Origin: Campylobacter gracilis
GTDB lineage: Bacteria; Campylobacterota; Campylobacteria; Campylobacterales; Campylobacteraceae
Reading direction: 5' to 3'
Length of the DNA: 64,000 nucleotides
Assembly (NCBI RefSeq): GCF_001190745.1
Contig: NZ_CP012196.1
Span: 1,736,001-1,800,000, forward strand
Position 1 is the first letter of the stretch, and each line of letters opens with the position of its first letter. Of this stretch, positions 1-8,576 are shown piece after piece. The notes beneath the pieces are model-generated. The model was not told the origin of the DNA, ran no database searches, and was given only the letters and a program-made list of their open reading frames with translations. The translations under genes and the position numbers were made by a program.

Positions 1-466
1 ACTGATCGGTGCTTTCTTTTAGCTTATTTAGTGCTTCATCAATCTCTAGCGGTTTATAAAGCTCTAGCTCAGTAGGGACAATCTCATCGACCTCATCGTT
101 TAAATTTGGCTCCTTAGAGCTGATTGCATTATCTACCGCGTTTTGTTTCATTTCGTCACGATTTTTGTGAGAATTTACCTTATCGTGGTATCTGCGAAGC
201 ACTTTTGAGGCGCGCTCGACGATGAGATCGACGGCAGCGTAGAGATCTTTATCTTTTTGGCGCACGACGATAGTATCTTGATGCGCTAAATTTAATGAGA
301 AATCCACCACGAAGCCCTTTTTGCCTTGCTTCTCGTCGGCAGAAATTACACAACGCCCCGAGATAATGTCGAGATTATATTTTTCTAGCGTCTCAAATGC
401 GTTTTCGACATAATTTTTGATAGCTTCCGTTAGCTCAAACTGCTTACCTACGATATTTAAATTCAT
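1..466 (-). CDS. hpf: Ribosome hibernation promoting factor, long form (partial, 3' end outside window)
   Basis: About 155 residues are visible, starting MNLNIVGKQFELTEAI, and the reading frame runs off the left edge without a stop. The N-terminal S30AE/RaiA fold is recognisable, including the basic VLRRYHDKVNSHK stretch near residues 89-101. After an acidic linker comes the beginning of the C-terminal domain (ELELYKPLEIDEALNKL) that marks the long HPF form, which dimerises 70S ribosomes into inactive 100S particles in stationary phase. The start is supported by AAAGGAG eight bases upstream. It lies only 15 bases after the third prepilin-like gene, so it is probably co-transcribed with that cluster. 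The family call is firm; the operon link is inference from spacing. Confidence 0.9.
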   Translation of the reverse strand, partial: MNLNIVGKQFELTEAIKNYVENAFETLEKYNLDIISGRCVISADEKQGKKGFVVDFSLNLAHQDTIVVRQKDKDLYAAVDLIVERASKVLRRYHDKVNSHKNRDEMKQNAVDNAISSKEPNLNDEVDEIVPTELELYKPLEIDEALNKLKESTDQ

Positions 467-481
467 CGCCTCTCCTTTACA

Positions 482-1018
482 TTATGGTTTTTGAATAGTG
501 CGCCTATGATATGTAATCTGTGGCCTTCCCATAACTTCTACGTTAGATCTCACTACTACGTCTATAAGCGCGGCATGACTTAGAATTTTACCCACACCCT
601 TACCGCTTGGAAGCGCCTCGGATGAGCCTTGCCCAAAATTACTATAAGCGACGGTATGATCGGCATCTGCACCTAACTGTCTATCAAAATATCCAAATGT
701 CACGGTGATATCAAACATTTTTTCGCCTGCATTATTTGACGGGTACGCGAGCCTAATCCTATTTAACGTAGGATTAGTCGCAGCAGTAGCACCTCCATTT
801 TTAAGCTCGGTAGTTAGATACTGATGCTTTTGCATAGCAAGGACTGCTAACTCCGTAGCACTCTGAGCTAGCAGTAGCGCCTGCTCTCTGCCTTGGATAT
901 TATTGACGTCACGAGCCGTCATAGACGCGATAGATAGTGCCGTAATAGCCGTTGTTGATACAATGATGATAAAAAATATGGCTGCTACTAGAGCAAAGCC
1001 TTTTTGCATAGTTTTCAT
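482..1018 (-). CDS. Prepilin-like minor pilin/pseudopilin, PilX/GspK-like
   Basis: A 178-residue protein with a short basic leader (MKTMQKG) and then the hydrophobic helix FALVAAIFFIIIVSTTAI. This is the layout of a class III prepilin signal, cleaved after Gly, but the usual Glu at +5 is missing, as in PilX- or GspK-type minor subunits that sit at the tip of a pilus or pseudopilus. The rest is a globular domain I do not recognise. The start codon shares one base with the stop of the preceding gene (TAATG), so translation is probably coupled. Possible roles are DNA uptake (Cts-type competence) or type II secretion-like assembly; the sequence does not decide between them. Confidence 0.65.
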   Translation of the reverse strand: MKTMQKGFALVAAIFFIIIVSTTAITALSIASMTARDVNNIQGREQALLLAQSATELAVLAMQKHQYLTTELKNGGATAATNPTLNRIRLAYPSNNAGEKMFDITVTFGYFDRQLGADADHTVAYSNFGQGSSEALPSGKGVGKILSHAALIDVVVRSNVEVMGRPQITYHRRTIQKP

Positions 1019-2091
1019 TAGTACACCACCTGTGCTTTACAAACGTTTAGATCCAGCTCCGAAGGATCGAAATTTCTGCCGTCGTCTCTCATACATAGCT
1101 TAAGCGCAACGGCACCATTATCATCCTTAAACCTAAATAAGCTCACATCCTCTGCTAGTAACGAGCTGCTAGCCTTATCATATGAGTGTGCATCTTTTTC
1201 AACGGTGCTCCAAGGACGATAGTTATATTTCAATACTAGATCAAAATTCTTACTTAATACATTGCCGTCATTATCTCTCGTATATACAATACTATCCCTA
1301 CCCCCTAAATCCGGAACAATCGCGTAGGCACTATGAGCTATATAATACTGCTCAGAAAATTCCTGCGAATTATCATTATTCGGATTAAGCGGATACTGAT
1401 TTATCCTGATGGTTTCGCCTTGTATATTACCACTACCTGCATTGCTAGGTGTGCCTACAGCGATCAGAACACGATTGCTACCGTTTTCATCAATTCGCCT
1501 ATCGTAACCAAAGCCTATACCTACGCTAGTAGGTGAAGCATCATTCGTGACGACTTTAAATATAACAGCAACCTGAGTATTATTAGACGGAGTGTTATAC
1601 GCAGTAGCCCTTAAATTTCCAACTATATTAGCCACTTGGGGGAAATCGCTACCTAAAGATACCATATTAAATTCAGCCCTAGTATTTGCGATATAGCCGG
1701 CATCTTGTGTACCTGCCGTCCATGTGCTATCTTTTAGCTGAGACATCGACATAAAGCCGCTCCAGCCAGGAGTTCTCTGATTTATATTTCTCGTCTCTAC
1801 GCTTTGTCCGATCCACTCCAGTATGTCGTATCTCGGATCGGTAAGATCGCTAATCGGCACAAACTCGTTTGAGCTAAGCTCTCTGCCTATAGTAGAGCTT
1901 TTTATTCTATCCTCTAAGCGATTTGTGATTAGCATCATCGCATTTTGTGTTCTGGCTTCCAGCTGATTTACTGCACGTACATGCACGTAGGATTTGTAGA
2001 TCTTGGTGTATAGATCAGCACCGAACATCGAGATGATACCTAGCACTACGATAACAAACACAAGCTCTATAAGGGTGAAACCTCTTTTCAT
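1018..2091 (-). CDS. Type IV prepilin-like protein with N-terminal methylation motif
   Basis: The 357-residue product begins MKRGFTLIELVFVIVVLGIISMFG, a textbook prepilin peptidase site (G/FTLIE) with the conserved Glu at +5 and a long hydrophobic alpha-1 helix. The remaining 320 residues are a large soluble domain, longer than a major pilin, which suggests a PilW/GspJ-like minor subunit. It is the middle gene of three prepilin-type genes: 12 bases separate it from the upstream one and it overlaps the downstream one by one base. Its substrate and partner machinery are not in the window. Campylobacter uses such proteins in natural transformation; that role is inference here. Confidence 0.75.
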   Translation of the reverse strand: MKRGFTLIELVFVIVVLGIISMFGADLYTKIYKSYVHVRAVNQLEARTQNAMMLITNRLEDRIKSSTIGRELSSNEFVPISDLTDPRYDILEWIGQSVETRNINQRTPGWSGFMSMSQLKDSTWTAGTQDAGYIANTRAEFNMVSLGSDFPQVANIVGNLRATAYNTPSNNTQVAVIFKVVTNDASPTSVGIGFGYDRRIDENGSNRVLIAVGTPSNAGSGNIQGETIRINQYPLNPNNDNSQEFSEQYYIAHSAYAIVPDLGGRDSIVYTRDNDGNVLSKNFDLVLKYNYRPWSTVEKDAHSYDKASSSLLAEDVSLFRFKDDNGAVALKLCMRDDGRNFDPSELDLNVCKAQVVY

Positions 2092-2103
2092 CTCGTGCTC
2101 CTA

Positions 2104-2844
2104 TCAGTTATATCGTCTAGTGGCGGTTGTCTGAACGCCGACGCCGATATTAGATAAAAATGCTTTTAAAACTACTGATTTGGCAGTACCATCTTTAGCT
2201 ACGGCATCGTTTAGATCCGTGGCGGCGACCCTAACCATCTTTATATTAGTAGGGGCAGCAGACTCGTCGTTAGGCAGATCGCTAAGAACGCCTCTTATAT
2301 CAGTACCAGTAGCGTACTGCGCCGCGCTAAAAGGCTCTACTACATAATCTACATCGACATTAATCCTAGTATTGAGGATAAAATCACCCTTGCTACTAGA
2401 GCCCACCAAATCACCGACTGTTATATCGGTAGTAAATCGGTCGTAGTCGTCGATATCGTTATAACGAGCGCCACCAAAAGAAATTCCTTTTCTACCGAAC
2501 TGCTTTTTTGTGGCCGGAGCTTGAGCACTGACCTCGCGCCTGCTAGCTTCATTTAAAATCCCTGGTCTGACCTCGGGAGCACCATCAGCAGGCGGATTTA
2601 CCGTTAGAATTCTCTTCATGCAGCTTGAATCGCCTCCGCAGCTAGCATCTCCTGCGTATGCGCTATCCCACTGCGCTTTAGATATACGAGACATAAAAGC
2701 TTTAGCGTTATATACAAGCTCCTCTTTGATCGCAAGGGCATTTAGCTCGGTCGTCTGCGCGACGATACGCGGGATCGCCATCGTCGTAATCGCCAAAATC
2801 ACGATAGTAAAGATCAGCTCGATTAGAGTAAAACCTTTTTTCAT
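2104..2844 (-). CDS. Type IV prepilin-like protein with N-terminal methylation motif
   Basis: I start this at MKKGFTLIELIFTIVILAI, because AAAGGA precedes that ATG at good distance and the prepilin leader should be short; an in-frame start 42 bases upstream adds 14 residues that would lengthen the leader implausibly. The motif G/FTLIE with Glu5 and the hydrophobic helix are clear. The 246-residue product has two pairs of nearby cysteines (CGGDSSC around residues 69-75), possibly a small disulfide loop. It is the first gene of the prepilin cluster that leads into hpf. The family is secure, the specific pilus role is unknown. Confidence 0.78.
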   Translation of the reverse strand: MKKGFTLIELIFTIVILAITTMAIPRIVAQTTELNALAIKEELVYNAKAFMSRISKAQWDSAYAGDASCGGDSSCMKRILTVNPPADGAPEVRPGILNEASRREVSAQAPATKKQFGRKGISFGGARYNDIDDYDRFTTDITVGDLVGSSSKGDFILNTRINVDVDYVVEPFSAAQYATGTDIRGVLSDLPNDESAAPTNIKMVRVAATDLNDAVAKDGTAKSVVLKAFLSNIGVGVQTTATRRYN

Positions 2845-3097
2845 CTTACATCCTTTCTTTAAAATTTTGAAATTACGGAAACGCAAACTTACTCTGCGTT
2901 ATCGGTGCTAATTATACTATTGTTAAACTTAAATTTAGAATTTATCGCGTAAATTTTTTTCGGTTTTCAAAGATTTTTAAGCCCGAACGCACAAAAATTT
3001 TAAAGAAATTCCATTTTTAAATTTGAACGCAGAATTTAAGCTTGCATTTACTCAAAGACTATAAAATTACGAGCTAAATAAATTCCAAGGATTTTTT

Positions 3098-3745
3098 ATG
3101 ACAAATCTAAGTAAAATTCTATCCGCTCTCCTATTTATCGCGTTTATCGGCGGCTGCAGCGGCAAGGGCGACGGCGAGCTTTTTAATCTAAGCCCCGAGG
3201 CATGGTATTCTAAAATTTTAGAAGACATCAATAACGCCAGTATGGAGGATGCCGAGAAGCATTATACTAGCTTTTCTAGCGAGCATATCGCCTCTCCGCT
3301 GCTTGAGGAGATGACGCTCATTATGGCGTGGGCTTTTGTGGAGGATGAAAACTACGAGAAAGCAAACAAATACCTAGACGAATATATCCGCCTCTACGGC
3401 ACGACGCAGAAGATCGAATACGCAAGATTTCTAAAAATTAGAGCAAATTTCGATTCCTTTAGCCGCCCAAATCGTAACCAAAAGCTAATGCTAAACAGCA
3501 TCGACGAAATTCGAAAATTTATAGCTGAATACCCGCAGAGCGAGTATCGTCCGCTACTTGAGACGATGCTAACAAAGCTACGCCTTGCCGAGCATCAGCT
3601 AAATATCGACATCAAAGACCTTTACCAGCGCACCGATCGCGAAAGTTCTGCCAAAATTTACGAGCAGCGCATCGAAGAATCCCCGCTAAACGGCACTGAC
3701 GTCATTAAACCGCACTCGCCTTGGTATCGCGCGATTTTTGAGTAG
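3098..3745 (+). CDS. bamD: Outer membrane assembly lipoprotein BamD
   Basis: The 215-residue protein starts with a lipoprotein signal: hydrophobic stretch [10 protein letters not shown] followed by the lipobox IGGC with Cys20 as lipid attachment site. The mature part is helical and TPR-like (repeats around [17 protein letters not shown] and [19 protein letters not shown]), as in BamD/YfiO, the essential lipoprotein of the BAM complex that inserts beta-barrel proteins into the outer membrane. The length matches epsilonproteobacterial BamD. It is followed after only 8 bases by lon, the arrangement I know from related genomes. AAGGA precedes the ATG. Confidence 0.85.
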   Translation: MTNLSKILSALLFIAFIGGCSGKGDGELFNLSPEAWYSKILEDINNASMEDAEKHYTSFSSEHIASPLLEEMTLIMAWAFVEDENYEKANKYLDEYIRLYGTTQKIEYARFLKIRANFDSFSRPNRNQKLMLNSIDEIRKFIAEYPQSEYRPLLETMLTKLRLAEHQLNIDIKDLYQRTDRESSAKIYEQRIEESPLNGTDVIKPHSPWYRAIFE

Positions 3746-3753
3746 GAGGAGCG

Positions 3754-6270
3754 ATGCAACTGATGCAAAATACAACCTTCCCGAGCGATCTGCCTATCAT
3801 CGTCGAGGACGAGCTATTTTTATATCCCTTTATGATAGCGCCCCTTTTCATCGGCGACGAACATAACAAAAAAGCTCTCGATCTAGCCGCCAAAAACGAA
3901 TCTATGATAATGGTCGTAAGCTCAAAGTCAGAATTTAGCGGCGATAGAAGCTTCGGCGGTATCTATAACGCAGGCGTCGTGGGCTCCGTGATGAGAACCG
4001 TGCCACTTCCTGACGGTCGGGTTAAAATTTTATTCCAAGGCGCACTAAAAGGCAAAATCGTAAAAGAAATTTCGCAAGATCCGCTGGTCGCTACCGTCGA
4101 TATCATCCACGACGAGCGCGGCAACGACCAGAAATTAGACGCGCTGGTAAGCGTGCTGAAAGAAAAAACCAAGACGCTTAGCACTCTTACGCATTTTTTC
4201 CCGAACGATCTGCTAAAGACGATCGACGACGGCACCGACGCCGCGCGCGTTTGCGACCTAATTTTAAGCGCACTGCGTCTAAAAAAGCAGGTAGCCTACT
4301 CGTTTTTTACCGAGAGTAATTTGCAAAAGCGCCTTTTCAACCTCATCAACTACATCTCCGACGAAATCGAAGCCAATCGCCTAGAAAAGGAGATCAAAAG
4401 CAAAGTTCATTCTAAGATCGATAAGACGAATAAAGAGTATTTTTTAAAAGAGCAGCTCAAGCAGATCCAAAAGGAGCTCGGCGGCGACGCCGATCGCGAT
4501 GTCGAGATTGAGGAGTACCGCAAAAAGCTAGAGGCCAAAAAGCCTTATTTGGGCGAAGATGCCTACAAAGAGATCAAAAAGCAGATCGATAAATTTGCCC
4601 GCCTCCATCCCGACAGCGCCGATGCGGGGCTCGTGCAAAGCTATCTGGACTGGGTTTTGGAGGTGCCTTTTGAAAAGACCGCCAAACACAAAATGTCCAT
4701 CGAGGGAGTTACGGCGCAGCTAAACAAAGACCACCACTCCCTGAAAAAGCCCAAGGCGCGTATCGAGGAGTATTTCGCGCTAAAGCAGCTTTTAGAGCTT
4801 CGTGGCACAAGCGGCAAGAAGAGCAAAGAGGACGGCAAAAACGGCGGCGCGATTTTATGCTTCTATGGCCCTCCCGGCGTAGGTAAGACGAGCCTTGCAA
4901 ACTCCATTGCAACTGCGCTTAAGCGCAAACTTATCCGTATCGCTTTGGGCGGGCTTGAGGACGTAAACGAGCTGCGCGGACACCGCCGCACCTACATCGG
5001 TGCGATGCCTGGGCGTATCGTGCAAGGCCTCATCGAGGCAAATCAGATGAACCCTGTCATCGTCCTTGATGAGATCGATAAAATTTCAAGCTCATACAAG
5101 GGTGATCCGACCGCAGTTCTGCTTGAAATTTTAGACCCCGAGCAAAACTCGAGTTTTAGGGATTACTATCTAAATTTCAACATCGATCTTAGCAAGATCA
5201 TCTTTATCGCCACGGCAAACGACGTATCTCTCATACCTGCGCCGCTGCGCGACAGAATGGAGTTTATCGAGCTTAGCTCATACACGCCGCAGGAGAAATT
5301 TCAGATCGCCAAGGACTATCTGATCCCCCAAGAGCTACAACGCCACGGCTTAAAATCCGCCGACGTAGCGATCAACCCGGCAGCCCTTGCTGAGATCATC
5401 GAAGAATACACGCGCGAAAGCGGCGTGCGAAACCTGCGTCGCCAGATCGCAGCGATCTTCCGCAAGGTCGCAGTTAAAATTTTAAAAGACAAAGAGTTTA
5501 AAAAAATCGTCGTTACGACGAAAAATTTAAGCGAATTTCTAAATAAAAAGGTTTTCGAGATCGACGAGGTTGAAAAGCGCGATCAAATCGGCATCGTAAA
5601 CGGGCTTGCGTGGACTGCGGTAGGCGGCGACGTGCTCAAGATCGAGGCGGTCAAGATCAAAGGCAAGGGCGCGATGACGATCACGGGCCAGCTCGGCGAC
5701 GTGATGAAAGAATCCGCGCAGATCGCCTTTAGCGTCGTGAAGGTGCTGATCGACGAGGGCAAGCTCAAAGCGGCTCAAGACGCGAAAGGGGGCACAGAAA
5801 AAGCCTCACGCGCCAGCAAAAACTCCGCATTGCGCGCAAATGGCGGCGCATCTAAGAGCTCGGCGGCGGCACAAAATTTAGGCGTGGAGGAGAATTCCGA
5901 GGGTCAAAATTCCGAGCAGATTTATAATAAATTCGACCTTCACATCCACGTACCCGAGGGCGCGACGCCGAAGGACGGACCGAGCGCGGGCATCACGATG
6001 AGCACGGCGATCGCGTCGATTTTAAGCGAGCGCGAGGTGCGCGCCGATCTAGCGATGACGGGCGAGATCACGCTAAGCGGCAAAGTGCTGCCGATCGGCG
6101 GGCTTAAGGAGAAGCTCATCGCCGCGCACAAAGCCAAAATCGCCGAGGTTTTGATCCCGCGCAAAAACTACGAGCGCGACCTGGCGGAGATCCCGGACGA
6201 GGTCAAAAATGATCTGAAAATAACGCTGGTAGATCGGATCGAAGAGGTGCTGAAGCTGGCGCTGGTCTAA
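3754..6270 (+). CDS. lon: ATP-dependent Lon protease (La)
   Basis: The 838-residue product has the three Lon parts in order: an N-terminal substrate-binding domain, an AAA+ module with Walker A GPPGVGKT (from residue 372) and Walker B VIVLDEID (about 436), and the C-terminal serine protease domain with the Ser744/Lys787 dyad (in PKDGPSAG and GGLKEK). The 43-residue spacing of the dyad equals that of E. coli Lon. It degrades misfolded and regulatory proteins in the cytoplasm. Between AAA+ and protease modules, at about 673-720, there is an extra Ala/Ser/Asn-rich segment not typical of Lon. AGGAGG stands five bases before the ATG, a strong ribosome site. Confidence 0.97.
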   Translation: MQLMQNTTFPSDLPIIVEDELFLYPFMIAPLFIGDEHNKKALDLAAKNESMIMVVSSKSEFSGDRSFGGIYNAGVVGSVMRTVPLPDGRVKILFQGALKGKIVKEISQDPLVATVDIIHDERGNDQKLDALVSVLKEKTKTLSTLTHFFPNDLLKTIDDGTDAARVCDLILSALRLKKQVAYSFFTESNLQKRLFNLINYISDEIEANRLEKEIKSKVHSKIDKTNKEYFLKEQLKQIQKELGGDADRDVEIEEYRKKLEAKKPYLGEDAYKEIKKQIDKFARLHPDSADAGLVQSYLDWVLEVPFEKTAKHKMSIEGVTAQLNKDHHSLKKPKARIEEYFALKQLLELRGTSGKKSKEDGKNGGAILCFYGPPGVGKTSLANSIATALKRKLIRIALGGLEDVNELRGHRRTYIGAMPGRIVQGLIEANQMNPVIVLDEIDKISSSYKGDPTAVLLEILDPEQNSSFRDYYLNFNIDLSKIIFIATANDVSLIPAPLRDRMEFIELSSYTPQEKFQIAKDYLIPQELQRHGLKSADVAINPAALAEIIEEYTRESGVRNLRRQIAAIFRKVAVKILKDKEFKKIVVTTKNLSEFLNKKVFEIDEVEKRDQIGIVNGLAWTAVGGDVLKIEAVKIKGKGAMTITGQLGDVMKESAQIAFSVVKVLIDEGKLKAAQDAKGGTEKASRASKNSALRANGGASKSSAAAQNLGVEENSEGQNSEQIYNKFDLHIHVPEGATPKDGPSAGITMSTAIASILSEREVRADLAMTGEITLSGKVLPIGGLKEKLIAAHKAKIAEVLIPRKNYERDLAEIPDEVKNDLKITLVDRIEEVLKLALV

Positions 6271-6678
6271 ATAAAACGCCGCTTTAAATTTAGCCGCTTT
6301 AAATTTAGCCGCTTTAAATTTAGCCGCTTTAAATTTAGCCGCTTTAGCCGCACGCTTCGGCGGAATTTTAAAATATTTGTAGCAGTGCGAAATTTTACCC
6401 GTGCGAATTTCACCTGCACAAAATCTATCCGCACACGTTAAATTTATAAAATCATTGCGGTAAATTTCATACCCGTTTGAGGCAGCGTGAAATTTTATTG
6501 CGTAGCGACGCATTGACGCGCTTGCGGTAAAATTTCTTGCAATATTGCAAAAGCGTAAAATTTCGTAGAATTTCGCATACGCGCGATCGCGTAATGCTGT
6601 AAAATTTTATGACCGTTTAAAATTCAGCTCCGCTTCTAGCGCAAAATTTTATGAAATTTACCTCGCAAAAGGAATAAA
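6271..6678. other. Intergenic region between lon and the accessory module
   Basis: Apart from the tandem repeat at its start, this 408-base stretch holds only scattered AAATTT/AAAATTTTA words and GCG-rich blocks. A minus-strand open frame crosses it but runs over the repeat and into lon, so it is not a gene. It is the left flank of the restriction-modification island and may be its boundary. Confidence 0.6.
6278..6346. repeat. Tandem 15-bp repeat, four copies plus a partial
   Basis: Four perfect head-to-tail copies of GCCGCTTTAAATTTA start eight bases after the lon stop and are followed by a partial copy (GCCGCTTTA). Each unit contains the palindrome TAAATTTA that is common throughout the window. 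The array is non-coding on the plus strand. Perfect conservation between units suggests recent slippage or unequal exchange, so copy number may vary between strains. Confidence 0.9.
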
Positions 6679-6849
6679 ATGTTTGATTTTAAAAAAGAGT
6701 TTAGACAGCTTTACGCGCCAAAGCAGGTGCCGCAAATTTTAACCGTCCCGCCTGCAAATTTCGTCTGCGTCCGAGGCGAAGGCTTGTTTAATATGAAGTT
6801 AAATTTTATCCGAGCGCTAGCGACAACAAAAACGGACGAGCAAAGATGA
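6679..6849 (+). pseudogene. Truncated 5' remnant of a GyrI-like small-molecule-binding protein
   Basis: A 56-codon frame begins MFDFKKEFRQLYAPKQVPQI and continues to FVCVRGEG. This is the N-terminal end of the GyrI-like (YdeI-type) family, in which a KKEF/LY-P motif is followed by the V-x-V-R/D-G-x-G strand. After VRGEG the resemblance ends abruptly and a short unrelated tail leads to a stop that overlaps the next gene by four bases (ATGA). Family members are roughly 150-210 residues, so about three quarters is missing. AAAGGA precedes the ATG. The simplest reading is that the restriction operon was inserted into, or deleted up to, this gene. I do not find the missing part elsewhere in the window. 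Confidence 0.6.
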
Positions 6850-7556
6850 AACAAAAAGATTTCGTGATAGCGGCGATGATAGAGCTTGGCGGTGCAGCGA
6901 CTCTATCGCAACTTTATTCTGCGACCGACGTTAGTTCGTGGTCGGCGAAAACGCCATTTGCTTCTATACGGCGTATCGTCCAAGAAAATGCAGAGTTTTT
7001 TAAGATTCGCCCGGGTCTTTGGGGCTTAAAGTCGCTTGAGACGCAAATTTTAAAAGAGTTTGAAAGTGGCGCGAATCCGCGAGATAGCTTCACTCACTCC
7101 TATTTTCAAGGCCTTATCGTAGAGATCGGCAACCTGCGCAAATTTCAAACCTATGTGCCGCCACAGGATAAAAATAAAAGCTTCGTCGCAAGCAAAAAGC
7201 TGGACGACCTCACTTCGCTAAAGGCGATTTACGAATTTGCCTACCCGAGCATACTAAACAAGGCGCGCAGCGTCGATGCGATCTGGTTTAACGAGCGAAA
7301 TCTACCTTACGCGTTTTTCGAGGTTGAGCACTCGACGGACTTTAAAAATTCTCTCAATAAATTTTACGAACTTCAGGACTTTAACGCCAAAATGTTTATC
7401 GTCGCGGATGAGGGCAGGTTGAGGCAGTTTCAAAGCGTGATAAGCGCGTCGATATACAAAGATATTGCCGGTAACGTGAAATTTGCGAGCTACGAAAGTA
7501 TCGCTAAACAATACGACTTAGAAAGCGAGAGCACGAAAGTAAAAATGGGGGTTTGA
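6846..7556 (+). CDS. Winged-helix (HARE-HTH-like) protein with nuclease-like C-terminal domain, R-M associated
   Basis: The 236-residue product begins with an about 60-residue helical domain (KDFVIAAMIELGGAATLSQLY ... SIRRIVQENAEFF ... GLWGL) that matches the HARE-HTH pattern found in restriction endonucleases and in the HrgA-type proteins of Helicobacter restriction loci. The C-terminal half has a PD-(D/E)xK-like strand pattern, VDAIWFN followed by YAFFEVEHSTDF (about residues 140-162), except that Glu takes the place of the catalytic Lys. It may therefore be an accessory or target-recognition protein rather than an active nuclease. It is the first intact gene of the operon and its stop overlaps the start of the next gene by one base. 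Confidence 0.6.
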   Translation: MKQKDFVIAAMIELGGAATLSQLYSATDVSSWSAKTPFASIRRIVQENAEFFKIRPGLWGLKSLETQILKEFESGANPRDSFTHSYFQGLIVEIGNLRKFQTYVPPQDKNKSFVASKKLDDLTSLKAIYEFAYPSILNKARSVDAIWFNERNLPYAFFEVEHSTDFKNSLNKFYELQDFNAKMFIVADEGRLRQFQSVISASIYKDIAGNVKFASYESIAKQYDLESESTKVKMGV

Positions 7557-7747
7557 TGAAAGAATTTGAAGTAGAGATCACCGAAACTTTGGCGAAAAAG
7601 GTCGTGATTAAAGCGAAAAATAAAGAAGAAGCGTGTAAGATCGCGCGGACGGCTTACGAAAATTGCGAGATCGTTTTGAGTGCAGAGAACTTCGTCTGCG
7701 CGGACTTTAAAGCGACGATCGCGGACGAGCCGAAAACTGAAATTTAG
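7556..7747 (+). CDS. DpnD/PcfM-like small protein
   Basis: A 63-residue protein starting MKEFEVEITETLAKKVVIKAKNKEEACKIA and ending around NCEIVLSAENFV-ADF. This is the DpnD/PcfM pattern: a beta-rich start with V-E-V/I-TETL, a helix of the form EEA-KIAR, and a closing I-V-L-x-A-E/D-x-F/V strand. The family was named from the pneumococcal DpnI cassette and from conjugative plasmids; its function is unknown. I start at the ATG that overlaps the previous stop (TGATG) rather than the TTG one codon earlier. It sits between two restriction-type proteins, which argues for a role in the system, for example regulation. Confidence 0.7.
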   Translation: MKEFEVEITETLAKKVVIKAKNKEEACKIARTAYENCEIVLSAENFVCADFKATIADEPKTEI

Positions 7748-7754
7748 GAAATTT

Positions 7755-8576
7755 ATGGAACCAAATTTAACGAAATTCGATGACTTTTTACGCTCACTTA
7801 GAAAAACAAATGCAAGCCTTGACTACTTTACCGACTTTGAAAAATGCGGCAAAAATCTAAAAGCCGTTTCTATTAAGCTCCACACGCTTGATTTTTTACT
7901 CGGTTCAAAGGATTTGAAAACAGATATTTTCACTCTTTTCGGGCAAAACAAATGGTGTTTCGATGTGTTAAATTTACTCATTGCCGTTCGCGATAAAAAC
8001 ACGGACGTGATAGCGACTAGCGGTGAGCTAACGAAACTCGGAACGTATTTTAAAAGTCCCGAAAAAATTTATGAGTTTTGCCAAGAAAGCGGACTAGATA
8101 AAATTTTTACGGACGGAAAGGTTAAAAATTTGCACGATTACGTATTTGGCGTGGAAGTTGGACTCGATACAAATGCGCGAAAAAATCGCGGAGGCGTAAA
8201 TTTCGCACGAACGATTTCAGAGTATCTTAAAAGTGAAAATATCTGCTTTCAAACCGAGGTCAGCAGTAGGAATTTTGCTCTAAATTTAGGAAGCGATCAA
8301 AAGATTTTCGATTTCGTCATTAGCATAGGCGGCGTAACATATCTGATCGAGGCGAATTTTTACGGCACGGGCGGCTCGAAGCTAAATGAAGTCGCAAGGT
8401 CTTATATCGAAATAGCACAAAAGATCGCGCTTTGTGGCGGATTTAAATTTATCTGGATAACCGACGGACAGGGGTGGCTGGCGGCTAAAAACAAACTGGA
8501 AGAAGCCTACAAAAGCGTTAAAATTTATAATCTCGCCACGCTTTATTACTTTATAAAAGAGCTTAAAAATGTTTAA
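7755..8576 (+). CDS. Type II restriction endonuclease, DpnII/MboI-like (GATC)
   Basis: The 273-residue product resembles the DpnII/MboI endonuclease family that cuts unmethylated GATC. Recognisable elements are the N-terminal helix with LRSLRKTNASLDYFTDF, the middle part around LLIAVRDKN, the segment VFGVEVGLDTNARKNRGG, and the nuclease core KIFDFVISIGGVTYLIEANFYGTGGSKLNE, where Asp and the EAN pair fit a metal site. ATG at 7755 follows a GGAAA ribosome site eight bases after the previous stop; earlier in-frame codons overlap the DpnD-like gene and are not needed. Its 3' end overlaps the methylase gene by eight bases. Family call is good; specificity GATC is inferred. Confidence 0.82.
   Translation: MEPNLTKFDDFLRSLRKTNASLDYFTDFEKCGKNLKAVSIKLHTLDFLLGSKDLKTDIFTLFGQNKWCFDVLNLLIAVRDKNTDVIATSGELTKLGTYFKSPEKIYEFCQESGLDKIFTDGKVKNLHDYVFGVEVGLDTNARKNRGGVNFARTISEYLKSENICFQTEVSSRNFALNLGSDQKIFDFVISIGGVTYLIEANFYGTGGSKLNEVARSYIEIAQKIALCGGFKFIWITDGQGWLAAKNKLEEAYKSVKIYNLATLYYFIKELKNV

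Noticed and set aside
6278-6346. Possible CRISPR-like array
   Set aside because: Units are head-to-tail without spacers and only 15 bp; no cas genes are nearby.
6073-6513. Minus-strand frame with repeated KFKAA units
   Set aside because: It only translates the 15-bp tandem repeat and antisense lon; the apparent peptide repeat is a by-product.
7680-7754. Upstream extension of the DpnII-like endonuclease
   Set aside because: Would overlap the DpnD-like gene by 68 bases and adds Arg/Ser-rich residues without family resemblance; the ATG at 7755 has a ribosome site.
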